A DNA stretch of 64,000 bases from Chaetoderma sp. LZ-2023a (GCA_034401795.1 CM067372.1:14421070-14485069); one strand, 5' to 3'; shown: positions 45,476 to 56,620, numbered from the stretch's first letter. Notes: generated by a model from the sequence alone, not told the origin. A program made the numbers and translations.

Positions 45476-46104
45476 CCACTAACCACTTCTGCATAGCTGT
45501 TCCGGTGGGAGGATGAATTGTGTCTGACACCGTATGAATAACGGCCCATTTCATCCATCCCCTCACCGGTCAACACAAAACCGTCGCGATCTTCGTATTC
45601 ATCGGTACTGTGTAAACGATTGTTCACGTCCTTCCTGACATTCCTGGAACAGTCACGCGGTGTAATAGTTCTTTCCTGCTGTCGTCGGTCGACGACGTTA
45701 ATGTCGAGATCATCGTCGGTGCGAGGACGCTTGATCGCGCGTCGGGCTGGTGGACCCCCTGATCGGGCCCATGCGGGACCAGTTGGTGGCCCCTCTCTTA
45801 CTGCCTGTCCATTCTTTGGGCAGTCCCGATTGAAATGTCCATCCTTTCCACACCCAAAACACTTCACCGTTACGGCAGGTGTTGTCTTCCGGTTCATATA
45901 CACTCCAAAACAATTCTGGGCCATGTGTCCTTCTCTCCCGCACTGGAAACAGGTTATCGGCGGCGTCCGTCGTGGTTGTCGGGGTTGCTGGGCAGCCTGT
46001 CTGCTGACGTTCTCCCGTGGCTGTACTGCTTGACGGCAGTCGCTTTTGTAATGGCCAGTCCGGCCACAGTTAAAGCAGGTAATGTGCTGCAGATCTCGTC
46101 CCAC
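45433..46104 (-). CDS. gag: gag nucleocapsid with three CCHC zinc knuckles
   Basis: Three CX2CX4HX4C knuckles lie in a row: CFNCGRTGHYKSDC (about residues 10-23), CFQCGREGHMAQNC (52-65) and CFGCGKDGHFNRDC (82-95). Nucleocapsid knuckles bind the element RNA. The spacers are Arg/Gln-rich and the C-terminal third is polar. The frame ends at 45433, overlapping the protease frame (which extends up to 45475) by 43 bp in the -1 relation, as in many gag-pol junctions that use ribosomal frameshifting. I did not find a standard slippery heptamer in the overlap. Confidence 0.85.
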   Translation of the reverse strand: MGRDLQHITCFNCGRTGHYKSDCRQAVQPRENVSRQAAQQPRQPRRTPPITCFQCGREGHMAQNCFGVYMNRKTTPAVTVKCFGCGKDGHFNRDCPKNGQAVREGPPTGPAWARSGGPPARRAIKRPRTDDDLDINVVDRRQQERTITPRDCSRNVRKDVNNRLHSTDEYEDRDGFVLTGEGMDEMGRYSYGVRHNSSSHRNSYAEVVSGWRSPSNDNGGNHW

Positions 46105-46607
46105 TCTGTCTGGTCGGGCGAGGGTGGGGCGCGTTGCTTTGCCTGTGGGGCTGTCTTTTTCGTGGGCTGGGCGGCCCTAGCCACCAGCTTCTGCTGCTGT
46201 AGCTGCATGTCACTGACCATGCCACAGAGTTGCTCAATCATTTTACTTTGTTGAGCTATCTGGTGTTTCAACGTTCGCACCACACTCCAGATCTCTTTTT
46301 CCTCCTCGGGACCGACCATGTTTACCTCCATACTTTCTTCTTGGCGATCCTCGATCTTCATCACCCTAAGTAGGTCGTCACACGTAGCCTCTTCTTCAGC
46401 AATTTCAATAGCTCTGGCCAATGTAGTGGTCTTCTTTCGTACTATTCTTTTGCTCAGCCGGTGGTCGGATAAGCCTTTGAGATAAATACCCAATATGGTC
46501 CGACGGTTGTCAACGTTCTCGGTTGGGTAGGCTCGAGTGCTCATCTCACAAAACCGCCTGTTAAATGTGATAACGGTTTCATTTGTTCGCTGCCTGACCC
46601 CCTCCAA
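45954..46607 (-). CDS. gag: gag capsid-like open segment
   Basis: A 217-codon open segment, probably an internal piece of Gag rather than a true start. Residues 1-60 (QRTNETVITFNRRFCEMSTRAYP..., then YLKGLSDHRLSKRI) have the 'F..RF' and 'F..GL' spacing of retrotransposon capsid C-terminal domains. Residues 85-125 form a likely coiled coil (KEIWSVVRTLKHQIAQQSKM). The segment runs out of frame at about 46105, where the zinc-knuckle frame takes over by a -1-type step. The last 50 residues of this frame are therefore probably not part of Gag. Confidence 0.7.
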   Translation of the reverse strand: MEGVRQRTNETVITFNRRFCEMSTRAYPTENVDNRRTILGIYLKGLSDHRLSKRIVRKKTTTLARAIEIAEEEATCDDLLRVMKIEDRQEESMEVNMVGPEEEKEIWSVVRTLKHQIAQQSKMIEQLCGMVSDMQLQQQKLVARAAQPTKKTAPQAKQRAPPSPDQTEWDEICSTLPALTVAGLAITKATAVKQYSHGRTSADRLPSNPDNHDGRRR

Positions 46608-47295
46608 ATCGTATCTGATGCGTTCGCCTTCGTTGCCTGATATGAAGTTTACCGTGATATAATCATGGAACTCATCAAACGTGACGTCTTCTCAGACTTT
46701 GCCTATCAAGAACCCATCTATGGCCCTCGATAGCTGGCCACGTGCCGCTTGGGTGATGACATAGGCAGGTATGCCTTCGAGTCTCCCCTCGTTTGCGACC
46801 CACGCTCATCGTGTTTCATCCGAGAATGTGCGTACCTCCTCCGGTACCATGCCGTCGCAGGGCTGAATCCGGTAGATCATGTCCCTGATCTCTCGGCGGT
46901 ATACCCGCTCGGCCTCCCGACGGTTGCTGCTGTCGACGATGGCCCCCGCCATCGCTATGCCCATCGTTTGCATAGCGGCGACGGTTTCTGGTCGAAGCTG
47001 GTGTGCCACTGGTACTTCTATGGGTGGCATAGTTGGGTCAGCTATTCTCTTGGGTCCCTTTGCCATGCTATCTTCACTGGTAATGTAAAGCTATGATAAT
47101 TCTCTGCAAACGGGGTTGCTCAGGGCAAACTACCTCTGTGGTTACTTTTACGGTAGCACCCATGTGATACTCGCGATGCTGTATGATATGGGTGCTCTCT
47201 GATAACTTTGCAGCGTTTATAAATGCTTGTACACGGTCAGTGACGTCGGTTAGTACAATTGTCGGGTTAGTTAGTGGCGTTTCTTGTTGGGCCAT
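46608..47295 (-). pseudogene. gag: gag N-terminal region, interrupted
   Basis: Two short open segments (47295-47074 and 47066-46806), in different frames, lie between the 5' LTR and the capsid-like frame. The first begins MAQQETPLTNPTIVLTDVTD at 47295, just after the primer site, and is the likely gag start. The second begins MAKGPKRIADPT. Between 46806 and 46608 the frame is broken by stops, including a TGA near 46690, with gag-like amphipathic sequence around it (AYVITQAARGQLSRAIDGF). Gag N-termini are poorly conserved and the call rests on position. Confidence 0.55.
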
Positions 47296-47319
47296 AAACT
47301 TATCTACTCACTGTTGACA

Positions 47320-47343
47320 CTCAGGATCCTGGCAGGCTCGCCA
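47320..47343 (-). promoter_or_regulatory. Candidate primer binding site
   Basis: One base inside the 5' LTR, the minus strand reads TGGCGAGCCTGCCAGGATCC. A PBS must begin TGG to pair with the tRNA 3' CCA. I cannot assign the tRNA. Confidence 0.65.
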
Positions 47344-47344
47344 A

Positions 47345-48740
47345 TGAAGATTTCAGGTTGTCTACTCTTGTTGATGACGTATGCTCTACCCCATTCGATG
47401 AAACCTTGTACGAATGGTTGCTGCGACAACCGGTCCCACCGATGAAGATGGAGCGCGACACTAGCTCGCCTCGTAGGTACACAGAGACCTGACGATATTT
47501 ATATTAGTGCCTGGGCCTGATCTAACTGTGCGCTTCAGAACGATTGGTTCGACACGGTGGTCTTCCGTTTTCTCCAGAGTAACAATAAATATGTGACAAA
47601 CTTTTGCCTTGTATAATATCACAAGGTGATCGTTTTAATTGCTAACTAACTGTGCAATAACCCTACAAAGTTGGTAACTTTTACTGTTACCTAGCGATCT
47701 ATTTACAATCATTAAATATTACAATTCAATGTTTCCTAAGTTTCCCTAACTTTCAACCAGCTCTTGCCTACTTAAAACCATTCAGCAATAGTGTTTCACA
47801 AGGTGCGAGGCTGACCAAACTCCCGATTAAAAGTTAAAGCCCCCCTTATATACTATCTCAGTTTCTATTCTCCCTCCATCTTGGTTTCGCACTGCCGGAG
47901 GTTGTTCTGATTCTCATTGGATTATGACATCACTTTGACTAATCCAAACTCCGACCCTCCCTCCTGGGGAGGGTGCCCTTTTACCTAGCACCTGCGGTTT
48001 GGGCTGGATTATCTGACGGATGCCTTGCCAAGAATGATGAATGCTTGTTTGATAACAAGGGTTTGGGCTGGATTACCATGCCTCTTCTGATGGATGCCCT
48101 GCCAAGAATGACGAACGCTTGTTTGATAGCAAGGCTTACTGGTGGATTAGCATGCCTCTACAATTAATATGGTTTTGATAATATCTTTCGATTGTGTACC
48201 TAATGCCTGCAGGACGCTACACTGTCCATGTCATGTTCATTACCTATTAGCCGATAACCCGTGGAATGCTAGAGTTAACTGGCACACGAGTTACCATTCC
48301 TCATAGCTGGATTATTTTCGGCTTATCTTGTCCCACACTCCGTGAGAACACAGACCATTACGTAACTAACTAAGTCCGTTTGTCGTATCTAATCCCTTGA
48401 TTGATTCCAACCTGGTGCTAACCACTATCTTTTATGCTCGATTCAGTTTCTGTGAAGCGGTACCTGCGTGCTAGCTGACGTCAGTACCTGCTGCTAGTCA
48501 TCCAGTGCTGATAATATATATCAAAATAATAAGATGCTGGTAATACATCTAAGTATAGATGATGATCAGTGCTAGTAACGTATCTAAACATAGCCGCTGA
48601 TCAGTGCATCTTAATATACATGGTGACATAGTCTATTAGCTCACCTGGTATTCACACATGAATTTCACTCGGGATTTACTCGTACATACAAGATATCCAG
48701 TGGGGTCATGACTTCACACAAAGACACTCCCATATCTACA
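47345..48740 (-). repeat. 5' LTR of the retrotransposon
   Basis: On the minus strand it starts TGTAGATATGGGAG and ends AATCTTCA, so it has the usual TG...CA ends. It differs from the other LTR by a few dozen substitutions and small indels, which I estimate by eye at 2-3 percent. It contains an internal duplication of about 75 bp (near 47990-48150) around GACGGATGCCTTGCCAAGAA, also present in the other LTR. Confidence 0.92.
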
Positions 48741-48744
48741 ATAT

Positions 48745-49129
48745 GTTTAATCTTTCGATTCCTTTTTCAGTGAAACATAGTTCGATGGCAAGTTGCTCAG
48801 GTTGAATTATACGGCTTACACATTTATTTTCACAATTCATCCACAATTTCGCAGTACCATCCACTGACAGGTTTTTATTTTACTAGGTAATGCTGACTCG
48901 ATCAATATGTGTAAGTATGTTGTCCCACATGTATGTCAAGCAAAGAAATACAATACTAATTCGCTTGAAATCATTTTCAGGACATCTAACAATTTCAGCA
49001 CGTTGATGCAGAAAACATATGGAAAATGTCTTTGAAGCGCCTCAAAGAACACTACTATAAAGGATGACAATTTAGCGGTATTACCCTACAACACAATTCA
49101 GGGTATGAGCCGGTCATAGTGCATATGTA
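48745..49129. other. Non-coding stretch, nothing recognised
   Basis: Flank of the LTR element on its 5' side. Confidence 0.45.
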
Positions 49130-49830
49130 GGCATGCCATTAACTCCCTAAATGTGCGCCTGCGCACCATTGTCCTGACCTGCTATATTGGCGCTATTGTC
49201 CCACCCTTGTCCTCTACAATCTCATACTTTTAACCTATCCTTTATCCGTGCCTCTCCAATCTTCGTAGCCACACCACGACCTATTTTTGCATGATTTACA
49301 AGAAAATCTATACCAGTTTCTTGGTTTGAGCATTGTCAATCATTTGTATTTGAGGACTTAAATAAATTTTTCTTTTCTTTTGGTGACTGCAATATCATGA
49401 AGAGGATGATGCTGGCTGATAATTTCAAAAGCAAAGGATAATTCCAGATACAGGATTTCTATTTTCTTTAAGGGCTGTATGAATTTTTTTACACAACACA
49501 TGATAGCATCCATCATAACCGTTATAATTGGATGCATTTTTCTGTTTCTATAAATTTTACGTTTTAAAGTTTATCATCAATAGTCTTCCAATAATGCAAA
49601 CGTCATTCTAAGTTATTCCATATAGAATAGCATTGCCTGTGTTGTATGCAATTTGTACCGGAATTCTTGGGTTAACATGCTTCTAGTCACAGAACCACAT
49701 TGGTGGTGGATACCGGCAGCCTGAATATTTGTGGTGCTATATAACATCCACCTTCTAGGAACTGTTTCTCCATTAGGGATATTCCTACATAACCATTCTA
49801 GATTAAAATGTCTACCAATTTCTGTCAAGG
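49130..49830 (-). pseudogene. Second, older hAT/ZMYM1-like transposase relic
   Basis: On the minus strand, 49828-49613 contains IPNGETVPRRWMLYS, resembling the '(L)PNGE...R.WL.YS' entry of the TTF-type zinc finger in DUF4371/hAT proteins. At about 49203-49156 the strand reads WDNSANIAG then QDNGAQ, resembling the D-N-A-N-M-(A/S)-G block seen at residues 288-295 of the 33099-34160 segment. The order agrees with the family. Between the blocks the sequence is too decayed to follow. It is not a copy of the 32209-34575 element, because the shared blocks are only distantly similar. Confidence 0.45.
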
Positions 49831-52148
49831 GAAATTAAGTGCTGTTAAACTGTTTTGGTCCTTGTTCAACCAAACAGCATTTTGTTTTATCTATCATTGA
49901 TGGTCATTAGGCAGGGTCCATAAAGTTTGGTGTGATTACATCTGTGACACAGTTTGAAGGGCTTTGGGATGTAACTTCCTGTTCAAGACTAATGCTATTT
50001 CCATAGTCTTCTTCAAAACTTTCAGCATAGTCTGTGCATTTTTCCACATCAGGTGTTAGCCATATGGGTATGAGACATCCAGTATCCCTGCAGGAAACTT
50101 GGAGCTATCCAGGGAGCCAAAAAATAACACATAACAGTTCTGGATGATACTATTATGGTGGGCGTGGATATATGAGGCCATGTGCGCGTACACCGTTTGG
50201 ACTGCTATTCAATCTTCAAGATCTAGTTAGGCACTGCAGCCTGCAAGCCACAAATAATGGGTGTTGATGTGGGCATGAGAAGGCGCCCTTTGTTCAGCTG
50301 GCGCCCTGAGCGACCGCCCATCTCACCACCCCTTCACTACGGCCCTGGCCGTATGCATTCTCGCTGGAATCGGTCGTACTGGATACAGTCTTCATGGTCA
50401 ATTGCATATAATCAGATAGATAAAGTCATGCAGAAACAAACTATTATTGACATATTTATACACCTACAGCTTTGTGCGATAAATATTTATTTATCCATGG
50501 ATTAATAACCGATATAATGTGCCAGGGTGCTTCCAAAACGAATTAGATCTCGCCAGTTATCGTCATTTCTAATGCCATTTCTAATGCTACCTCGAGTGGA
50601 ATTCTAATGAAATGTGGCCATCATAAAACATATCCGGGTGGTTTTGCTCGATTCAGTCGATTGTTTATAGCCATGTCCGTGCACGCGTGCGCATTTGATG
50701 AATCTAATGAGTGTCGCTATATCATCGCGACATAGCACTCTACCTCATCAAGACTGACTTTAAGACAATGACACTTGCTTCATAATGAAGCAACACAAAT
50801 CTTGTTGCGTATTCTTTTAAAGAAAAATTTGCCTGAACGTATTTGCTGTCAAAACAGCAAACAACTTCTGTAAAACTATTATCAACATATGTGGCAGCTA
50901 TTCTGTGAATATCTAGTCATGATTTGTATGCATATTTGATTTAGTTCTCACAAGAGTTAGCTGTGAGATAATGGATTTAATGTGTCTGTGTTCTTTAAAT
51001 GTTTTACTGTCAGTGTTTAAGGAGCGGCATAAAGATTAAGAATGTAAAACAGCACTCAGACTTCTGGCATTCCTTCTCATCTTCGCCATGTTATCGATGA
51101 CAGACACAATGTTATTGTCCATGGTTCATAGGAACAGGCTGAGCACATCAGTGGTTTGATATTCAAGACAAGACGGAGCTCTTATAGCGACAGACCACGA
51201 ACCAGTAAACTGGAATCCATTGAATTCACAAGCTCGTCATAGAGAGATTAAGATTATTCAATAAAGTGTGTACATGGAACGGGGAGTCGGTGTAAATGGT
51301 AAATGACTGCTTGGTCGAGTGGGCGTCTGATGAGTTTACTATGAACATTTAGAAATACTGACACATTGTTGTCTATCATTAAGGAGACATTTTGATGATT
51401 ATTGAAGCTCTACCTTTCACATTAATTCAAATAAAGCCTGGAATTCTTCCAACAAGACGATCAAGTCACTACAACCGTGCATATCTGCATGTTAGATATA
51501 GATACAGATCACTGGATATGAGTGAACGTGCCAACCAATATCCACCCCTAAATACCGATGTTTAAATAAGTCTTGGGACATTCTGTATTATACTCGAAAA
51601 GTATATCTCTATTGCTAAGACGTTGCCATATTTCTTTGCAAGTGCTGGCTCGGAATGCCGAGTTGGTAATCCGACTGGGTAATCCAGACTTTGTCATATC
51701 TGTTTGCAAGCGGTGGCTCGGAGTGCTGATTTGGTAAGCCAGCAGATTCCGTAACATAACCAGGATTCATTTCACGCTCACGTGACATTATCTGACCTCT
51801 GGTCACACACAACTCTATATAATCATCGTGTTACATTGTGTATTGACTAAAAACGGCCAATAGAATACTTGGAAGTGCTGTCTCGAGCTCTCAAGGCGAG
51901 CGTCCAAGCAAACACGCGCATGGTTTCTATAACATAAACTATTAACAAATCATATCTGCTCTCCAGACCAGGCGTTCACGTGGAATGTAATGTGGCTAGA
52001 ATGTGACGCGCGAGTGTCATCTATAGAATTATGATTGTCTAGTTACAATATTAACGATGAAGAATGTCGAGAGAGACAGTGACGAATTAATGCGCACGTG
52101 AAGGATATATGAGCAGCAAATCATCTCGGATCTATTTTTTACCTAACA
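49831..52148. other. Non-coding stretch upstream of signal-peptide exon 2
   Basis: Includes GGCGCCCTGAGCGACCGCCC at 50298 (compare 22071) and an imperfect duplication of about 55 bp at 51627-51680 and 51690-51742 around TTGCAAG(T/C)G(C/G)TGGCTCGGA. No supported gene in between. The short frames at 50257, 51548 and 51615 are unassigned. Confidence 0.45.
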
Positions 52149-52224
52149 ATGAATTACTTCTCGCCTGGATTGTATCTTGTGACAGGGGTTTTGTGGATTA
52201 TTATTGCAGTCTTTGTCGACACAG
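52149..52224 (+). CDS. First coding exon with signal peptide, paralogue 2
   Basis: ATG at 52149 opens 25 codons reading MNYFSPGLYLVTG, then a VLWIIIAVFV hydrophobic core, then VDTG. The exon ends in ACAG followed by GTGAGTCTT, a strong donor, leaving a phase-1 intron. It differs from 27847-27922 (minus) at two residues (T for I, I for L) and a handful of bases. The shared TTTTTACCTAACA before the ATG suggests a conserved 5' leader. Signal-peptide prediction is by eye: hydrophobic core of about 15 residues, no charged residue before it. The downstream 21-bp minisatellite probably lies in intron 1. Product unknown. The alternative is a fragment duplicated together with a mobile element. Confidence 0.62.
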
Positions 52225-52418
52225 GTGAGTCTTCTTAATTAACATGGTTGTTGTCGTCGTCATTATCGTTGTCAATGATATATTACTTTCAAGTTTTAAT
52301 TCAATGGAAAATCCACTACTGTCATTTATGTCCCACACACGTATGTAATTGCTGCTGTACAGGGAGAAATTGAAGGAATGTTGCTCTTTTGCATGACCAT
52401 ATCACTTGGTCCTTGGAG

Positions 52419-53316
52419 CTATGCTCGACCAATTTCTAGGTAGGCACCGCCCATTTCTAGCTTTGCGCGTCCATTTGTGGCTATGGCCCGTCCATTTCTA
52501 TCTAAGATCCTCCCATTTTTAGCTATGCTCCATCCTTTTCTAGATATGCTCCTACAATTTCTAGCTATGTTCCGTCCATTTCGAGCTATGCTCCGCCCAT
52601 TTCCGGGTAGGCTCCTCCAATTTCTGCGTATACGCCACCAATTTTCAGATATGCGCCACCCATTTCCAGGTATGCTCCCTACATTTCTATAAGTGCTCCG
52701 CCCATTTCTATGTGTACTCTGTCCATTTCTAGTTATGCGCCACTCATTTCTAGGTATGCGCCACTCATTTCTAGGTATGTGCCGCTCATTTCTAGGTATG
52801 CGCCGCTCATTTCCAGGGTATGCTACGCCACTTTCTAGGTATGCTCCATCCATTTCTAGGTATGCTCAACCCATTTCTAGGTATGCACTGCTCATTTCTA
52901 GGTATGTGCTGCTCATTTCTAGGTATGTTCCGCCCATTTCTAGGCATGCTCCGCTCATTTGTAGGCATGCTCCGCCCATTTCTAGGTATGCTCCGCCCAT
53001 TCTTAGGTATGCTCCGCTCATTTCTAGGTATGCTCCGCTCATATCTAGGTATGCTCCGCTCATTCCTAGGTATGCTCCGCTCATTTATAGTTATACTCCG
53101 CTCATTTCTTGGTATGCTCCGTCAATTTCTACTTATGCTCCGCTCATTTCTAGGTATGCTCCACTCATTTCTAGTTATACTCCGCTCATTTCTAGCTATG
53201 CCCCATCCATTTCTATGTGTGCTCCGCTCATTTCTATGTATGCTCCGCTCATTTCTAGGTATGCTCCGCCAATTTCTATGTATGCTCCATCCATTTCTAG
53301 GGATTCTCCGCTCATT
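52419..53316. repeat. 21-bp minisatellite, left block, about 43 copies
   Basis: Unit TATGCTCCGCTCATTTCTAG plus G, with frequent CCGCCC/CCGCTC and AGG/ATG variants. Same family as 54432-56562. Divisible by three, so 7-residue frames are open on both strands (for example 52693-53319 plus, 52419-52853 minus). The left part (52419-52700) is the most diverged. Confidence 0.94.
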
Positions 53317-54431
53317 TAGGGCTGTCCGATTATGGAAATAAATAATCGATTATGATGTCTGGAAAATAAACGATTTAATCGGATGATCGATTATTTAATC
53401 TTGAAACTCTGGGTGTAGCAACTAGTAGTGAGGAGGGAGCGAGGAAGGAAGTGCTGGAGGGTGGGAGGGAGAGAGAGAGGAGAGTATAGCTTTCTTAAAA
53501 TAAATGAATGAATGAATGAATGAATGAATGAATGAATGAATAAATAAATAAATAAAAATGCTTGATTTTCTTTAAAAATAACAGAATACGCAATTTCCTG
53601 AATTGGTTCCCTAGTTAGTTTTAGGTTACCTCAACTAAGTAGGCCTATGAAAAGACTGCAAGACGCTCAATAGGACAGGCTACATCAACCAGTCCTCTGA
53701 TTGGCTTAACACGAGGAACAACCCGTCCAGTATAATGTGGAATTCATTGTTCACTCGTTCCCATTGGATAATGGTTTTAAGAAACCTGCGCGTATGGCAA
53801 GATTTCCAAGCCAGTAAAAAGACGCCAATTTAATTTTAACATTACATAGATTAACTTTTAATTATATAGATCTTGCCCGTAGCGCCTATCTACAATGTTT
53901 CCCTATTTTCCAGCATTGGAAAAGCTGACTATTTTGAAAATCATTTGACTGAAAGTTGTTTTAAGTCATATTAGTTCCAAAACAATCGACAGAATTTGTG
54001 AAAATTCGCATCGAAATTTTGTGAATTTACTATAAAAAAATTGTAAATAAAGTTTTACATATTTTCGCAAAATGTCACCAACGCTTTGACAGCCTATAGA
54101 CTTCAGAGCGTTTATTAAACAGTAGCAATCAAATGCTTCCAATCACTGGTGTATCACGCATGATACACATTCATCTGCGTGGATTGAAGTGGATTGAACG
54201 TCAGGAATAGATGTTTATACAACTAACTTGTTAGAACAATCAAACCATCGATGCATTAGCTGTATTACAAGATTAAACACTAAATTATGCCTGATTAAAA
54301 TAAATAATCGAGTTTTGCATGATTAAATCGATTTTTTCGATTTTTCGGTTATTTTATTTTACACTCGATTATATAATCGTCAGGAAAAATAATCGCCTAT
54401 CAATGAAATATTGATTAACCGAACAGGCCTA
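53317..54431. mobile_element. hAT-like non-autonomous element inserted in the 21-bp array
   Basis: 1115-bp block that splits the minisatellite. Left end TAGGGCTGTCCGATTAT and right end ATTAACCGAACAGGCCTA form an imperfect terminal inverted repeat (about 13 of 17). The flanks CGCTCATT (53309-53316) and CGCCCATT (54432-54439) would be an 8-bp target duplication with one mismatch, as hAT elements make; but the array itself offers both words, so this is weaker than it looks. ATAATCGATTA-like motifs cluster at both ends. Holds an (AATG)n run at 53503-53542 and no coding sequence. Confidence 0.65.
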
Positions 54432-56562
54432 CGCCCATTACTAGGTATTCTCCACCCATTTCTAGGTATGCTCCGCTCATTTCTAAGTATGTTTTACCCA
54501 TTTCTAGGTATGCATCGCCCATTTCTAGGTAATCTCCGACCATATCTAGGTATGTTCCGCTCAATTCTAGTTATGATCCGCTAATTCTTAGGTATGCCCC
54601 GTCCATTTCTAGGTATGCTCCGCCCATTTCTAGGTATGCTCCGCTCATTTCTAGGTATGCTCCGCTCATTTCTATGTATGCTCCGCCCATTTCTAGGTAT
54701 GCTCCAATTTGTAAATACCAATTTCTAGGCATGCTCTGCTCATTTCTATGTATGCTCCGCTAATTTCTATGTATGCTCCGCTAATTTCTATGTATGCTCC
54801 TCTCATTTCTAGGTATGCTCCGCTCATTTCTATGTATGCTCCGCTCATTTTTAGGCATGCTCCGTCCATTTCTAGGTATGCTCCACCCATTTCTAGGAAT
54901 GCTCCGCTCATTTCTAGGTGTGCTCCTCCCATTTCTAGGTACGCTCCTCCCATTTCTAGGTATGCTCCAATTTCTAAATACCAATTTCTAAGCATGCTCC
55001 GCTCGTTTATAGGTATGATCTGCTCATTTCTAGGTATGCTCCACCAATTTCTATGTATGCTCTTCTCATTTCTAGGTATGCTCCGTCCATTTCTAGATAT
55101 GCTCCGCTCATTTCTAGTGTGCTCCTTCCATTTCAAGGTATGGTTCGCCTATTTCTATGTATGCACGTCTATTTCTAGGGATACTCCGCTCATTTCTAGG
55201 TATGCTCCCCCATTTCTAGGTATGCACCGCTCATTTCTATGTATGCTCCGCCCATTTCTAGGTATGCTCCGCCTATTTCTAAGTAATCTCCTCCCATTTC
55301 TAGGTATGCTCCGCCTATTTCTAAGTAATCTCCGCCCATTTCTAGGTATGCTCTGCCCATTTCTAGGTATGCTCCGCCCATTTCTAGGTATGCTCCGCTC
55401 ATTTCTAAGTATGTTTTACCCATTTCTAGGTATGCTCTGCCCATTTCTAGGTATGTTCCGCTCATTTCTAGTTATGCTCCGCTCATTCTTAGGTATGCTC
55501 TGTCCATTTCTAGGTATGCTCCGCCCATTTCTAGGTATGCTCCGCTCATTTCTAGGTATGCTCCGCTCATTTCTATGTATGCTCCGCCAATTTCTAGGTA
55601 TACTCCAATTTCTAAACACCAATTTCTATGCATGCTCTGCTCATTTCTAGGTATGATCTGCTCATTTCTATGTATACTCCGCTAATTTCTATGTATGCTC
55701 CTCTCATTTCTATGTATGCTCCGCCTATTTCTAGGTATGCTCCGCTCATTTTAGGCATGCTCCGTCCATTTCTAGGTATGCTCCGCCCGTTTCTAGGTAT
55801 GGTCCGCTCATTTCTAGGCATGATCCGCTCATTTCTAGATATGCTCCAATTTCTAAATACCAATTTCCAGGCATGCTCTGCTCATTTCTAGGTATGATCT
55901 GCTCATTTCTATGTATGCTCCGTTAATTTCTATGTATGTTCCTCTCATTTCTATGTATGCTCCCCCATTTCTAGATATGCACCGCTCATTTCTATGTATG
56001 CTCCGCCCATTTCTAGGCAAGCTCCGCCTATTTCTAGGTAATCTCCGCCCATTTCTAGGTATGCTCCACCCATTTCTAGGCATGCTCCGCTCATTTCTAG
56101 GTATGCTCCGCTCATTTCTAAGTATGCTCTGTCTATTTCTAGGTATGCTCCTCCCATTTCTAGGTATGCTCCGTCTATTTCTAGGCAATCTCTGCACATT
56201 TCTAGGTATGCTCCGCTCATTTCTATATATGCTTCGCCCATTTCTAGGTATCGTCCGCTCATTTCTATGTTTGCTTCGCCCATTTCGAGGTATGCTCCAC
56301 TCATTTCTAGGTTTGCTCCGCCCATTTCTATGTATGCTCCGCCCATTTCTAGTTATGTTCCGCCCATTTCTAGGTATGGTCCTCCCATTTCTAGGTATGT
56401 TCCGCCCATTTCTAGGTATGCTCAGCCCATTTCTAGGTATGGTCCGCCCATTTCTAGGTATGTTTCGCCCATTTCTAGGTAAGCTCAGCCCATTTCTAGG
56501 TATGTTCCGCCCATTTCTAGGTATGTTCCGCCCATTTCTAGGTATGTTCCGCCCATTTCTAG
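54432..56562. repeat. 21-bp minisatellite, right block, about 100 copies with higher-order duplications
   Basis: Same unit as the left block. A distinctive junction (CTCCAATTT(C/G)TAAA(T/C)ACCAAT) recurs near 54703, 54966, 55604 and 55845. A block around AGTATGTTTTACCC (54487) recurs with its neighbours near 55407, so a segment of about 920 bp was duplicated. The long frames (54748-55650 plus, 55853-56722 minus) come from the 21-bp period. Confidence 0.94.
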
Positions 56563-56620
56563 CTCCACCATCTTTTCCCCTGTGCTGTAATGGATGTATA
56601 TGCTTGGAATTCTGAATCCC

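Larger units (their letters stand above)
38096..48740 (-). mobile_element. Complete Ty3/gypsy-type LTR retrotransposon with env-like third gene
   Basis: 10,645 bp, read on the minus strand. It has two LTRs of 1392 and 1396 bp and a 4-bp target duplication ATAT (38092-38095 and 48741-48744). A primer site lies beside the 5' LTR and a polypurine tract beside the 3' LTR. The order is gag, zinc knuckles, protease, reverse transcriptase, RNase H, integrase, env-like. Having integrase last in pol places it in Ty3/gypsy (Metaviridae). All genes carry frame shifts or stops as assembled. An env with a furin-type site and a GLFDFVG segment recalls errantiviruses of insects, whose env is related to the baculovirus F protein. 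Confidence 0.93.
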
